Source: Hyphomicrobiales bacterium (lineage in GTDB: Bacteria; Pseudomonadota; Alphaproteobacteria; Rhizobiales; JAJFHB01). Taken from it: DNA of 47,461 nucleotides. The notes beneath the pieces are model-generated. The model ran no database searches, was not told the DNA's origin, and saw only the letters and a program-made list of their open reading frames with translations. The translations under genes and the position numbers were made by a program. The stretch covers positions 1 to 47,461 of the forward strand of contig JAJFHE010000057.1 in the NCBI GenBank assembly GCA_021775755.1, in the 5' to 3' direction. Shown here in pieces: positions 46,555 through 47,461 of this stretch (its first letter is position 1; every line of letters starts with the position of its first letter).

Positions 46555-46812
46555 ACCAAGGGCGGCAATTATTGACCCGTTTCACCGGGATGATTTTACC
46601 CTCCGGCAAGGCGCGTACTGCGCCGCGGTACAGGTACCGTAAGCAGTATGCAACGCTGGTGGAGGGCAAAAGCACCCGGCCTGCGGTGGGCCATTCCGGC
46701 CCGTCGACCGCGTTGCGGGGCGTGTCCGATACACCGCATCGCACTGCGGCCCGCGCCTCGTCGAGCGAGCCGGAATGGCCCATGAAATGGGTCAATAATT
46801 GCCGCCCTTGGT
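46555..46812. repeat. 258-bp palindromic dispersed element, copy B
   Basis: Same length and orientation as copy A, about 95 percent identical by eye. The terminal repeats are exact here (ACCAAGGGCGGCAATT and its complement). The flanks read TAAT on the left and ATAA on the right. It lies 30 bp after the rpmG terminator. Confidence 0.9.
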
Positions 46813-46818
46813 ATAAGA

Positions 46819-46935
46819 GGCCGGTCCGGATCGGCGTTCACGAGGAGGCCACTCCAACCGGTTCCGGACCGGCCGACCCTACGGACCCAGGAGATGCGGC
46901 GGACCTGAGTGAACCGTAGGGCAAGCTTGAATTTT
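46819..46935 (+). other. Highly structured intergenic segment, possible small RNA
   Basis: Two consecutive perfect stems occur: 12 bp (46819-46830 with 46863-46874) and 8 bp (46877-46884 with 46914-46921, enclosing a CAGG/CCTG stem). CAAGCTTG and a run of seven T residues follow. No ORF with a ribosome-binding site is present. It may be a short structured RNA with a terminator; the strand is inferred from the T run. Confidence 0.4.
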
Positions 46936-47257
46936 TTTGATGCATGACCACGGAACGTGTGCAGTCGGGGATGACTACCTTTGTCGCCGCTTAATCGTCG
47001 TGCCTCAGCCTCTAATACCTCTTCCTGCAATCAGGAATTGACTGAGATGATAATGTATTAGTTTCAGAAATAATCAAATACTTCTTGTTTTGATATTACT
47101 CTTTAGTAAATCATTAACCTTACTCGACTCCGTTCATTTACCCTGTCGCAGTATTAACCCTACTAATCCAACTTGGTTAAGATTTTTATTTACGTTTTTA
47201 CTTGGGATATGAGCGCGAGCGAACGTTCAAAACCCCGCACGAAATACACAGAGTAAT
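46936..47257. other. AT-rich intergenic region between two inverted repeat copies
   Basis: From about 46985 to 47215 the sequence is much more AT-rich than anything else in the window. It holds one nested hairpin (CTAATAC 47012-47018 with GTATTAG 47055-47061, enclosing TCCTG/CAGGA) and several TTAACC-like words. I see no gene. Confidence 0.6.
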
Positions 47258-47461
47258 ACCAAGGGCGGCAATTGTTGACCCATGTCATGAGCCATTCCGG
47301 CTCGCTCGACGAGGCGCGGACCGCAGTGCGATGCGGTGTATCGGACAAGGCCCGCAACGTGGTCGACGGGCCGGAATGGCCCACCGCAGGCCGGGTGCTT
47401 TTGCCCTCCCGCAGCGTTGCGTACTGCTTACGGTACCTGTACCGCGGCGCAGTACGCGCCT
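47258..47461. repeat. 258-bp palindromic dispersed element, copy C, inverted and cut by the window end
   Basis: The first 204 bases match the reverse complement of copies A and B, beginning with ACCAAGGGCGGCAATT after a TAAT flank. The remaining 54 or so bases should lie beyond the window. Confidence 0.88.

Noticed and set aside
46484-46795. Open frame of about 100 codons across repeat copy B, also open in copies A and C
   Set aside because: Both strands are open in the repeats, most differences between copies change amino acids, and no ribosome-binding site is present; it is a by-product of GC-rich palindromic DNA.
47098-47190. CtrA sites (TTAA-N7-TTAA) or a replication origin in the AT-rich stretch
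   Set aside because: Several TTAACC words occur, but none has the full spaced motif, and no DnaA-box cluster is visible.
1-47461. CRISPR array or toxin-antitoxin pair
   Set aside because: No regularly spaced direct repeats and no small overlapping gene pair of that type were found.

Overview
The window is GC-rich alphaproteobacterial chromosome, most likely from the order Hyphomicrobiales (Rhizobiales). The main reasons are the gene runs gatC-gatA-x-gatB beside ruvX, and pyrB-pyrC(like)-plsY-dprA-topA-rnr-DUF983-NUDIX-rpmG, which I recall as typical of that order. A zinc-free L33, a NIT-domain chemoreceptor and Irr-like iron boxes fit as well. I cannot name a genus. No phage, plasmid, CRISPR or complete transposase gene is visible.

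Layout. 1-4.8 kb: the tail of an outer-membrane barrel gene and its terminator, then a tight block of two tandem TPR-sulfotransferase paralogues and a translationally coupled trypsin-like lipoprotein. 4.9-10.5 kb: quinone oxidoreductase, Fe(II)/2-oxoglutarate oxygenase, EamA transporter, a GT-A glycosyltransferase paired with UDP-galactopyranose mutase, and tRNA-Ser(GCU). 10.5-16.2 kb: an accessory stretch with a triple 11-bp repeat, a probable small RNA with a strong terminator, several small exported proteins, a membrane-anchored tail-collar-like protein, and a solitary ferric-iron binding protein behind two Irr/ICE-like palindromes. 16.2-24.3 kb: glutathione transferase, a membrane EEP-fold enzyme, gatB, a HAD hydrolase, gatA and gatC, an MBL-fold hydrolase, ruvX and an AEC transporter. 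24.3-35.5 kb: a second glutathione transferase, acyl-CoA genes (family III CoA transferase, MaoC hydratase, acyl-CoA ligase, AidB-like dehydrogenase), TerC, an aminotransferase, a universal stress protein and a NIT-domain chemoreceptor. 35.6-46.5 kb: the core housekeeping run from pyrB to rpmG, all on the + strand. 46.5-47.5 kb: two inverted copies of a dispersed palindromic element around an unexplained segment with hairpins and AT-rich DNA.

Two families of short, non-coding, inverted-repeat (MITE-like) elements are present. One is 258 bp long with three copies (29.5, 46.6 and 47.3 kb); the copy at 29.5 kb supplies the last codons and stop of an aminotransferase. The other is 201 bp with one copy, and it fills most of the intergenic region between the divergent CoA-transferase and MaoC genes.

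How the genes work together. gatCAB makes the amidotransferase for Gln/Asn-tRNA. pyrB overlaps a dihydroorotase-like gene that has lost its metal ligands, so that protein is probably a structural partner of aspartate transcarbamoylase and not an enzyme. glf and its neighbour probably make and use UDP-galactofuranose. The TPR-sulfotransferase pair with its coupled lipoprotein protease is my best candidate for a little-described system. All functions come from reading the translated sequences; nothing was searched against a database.
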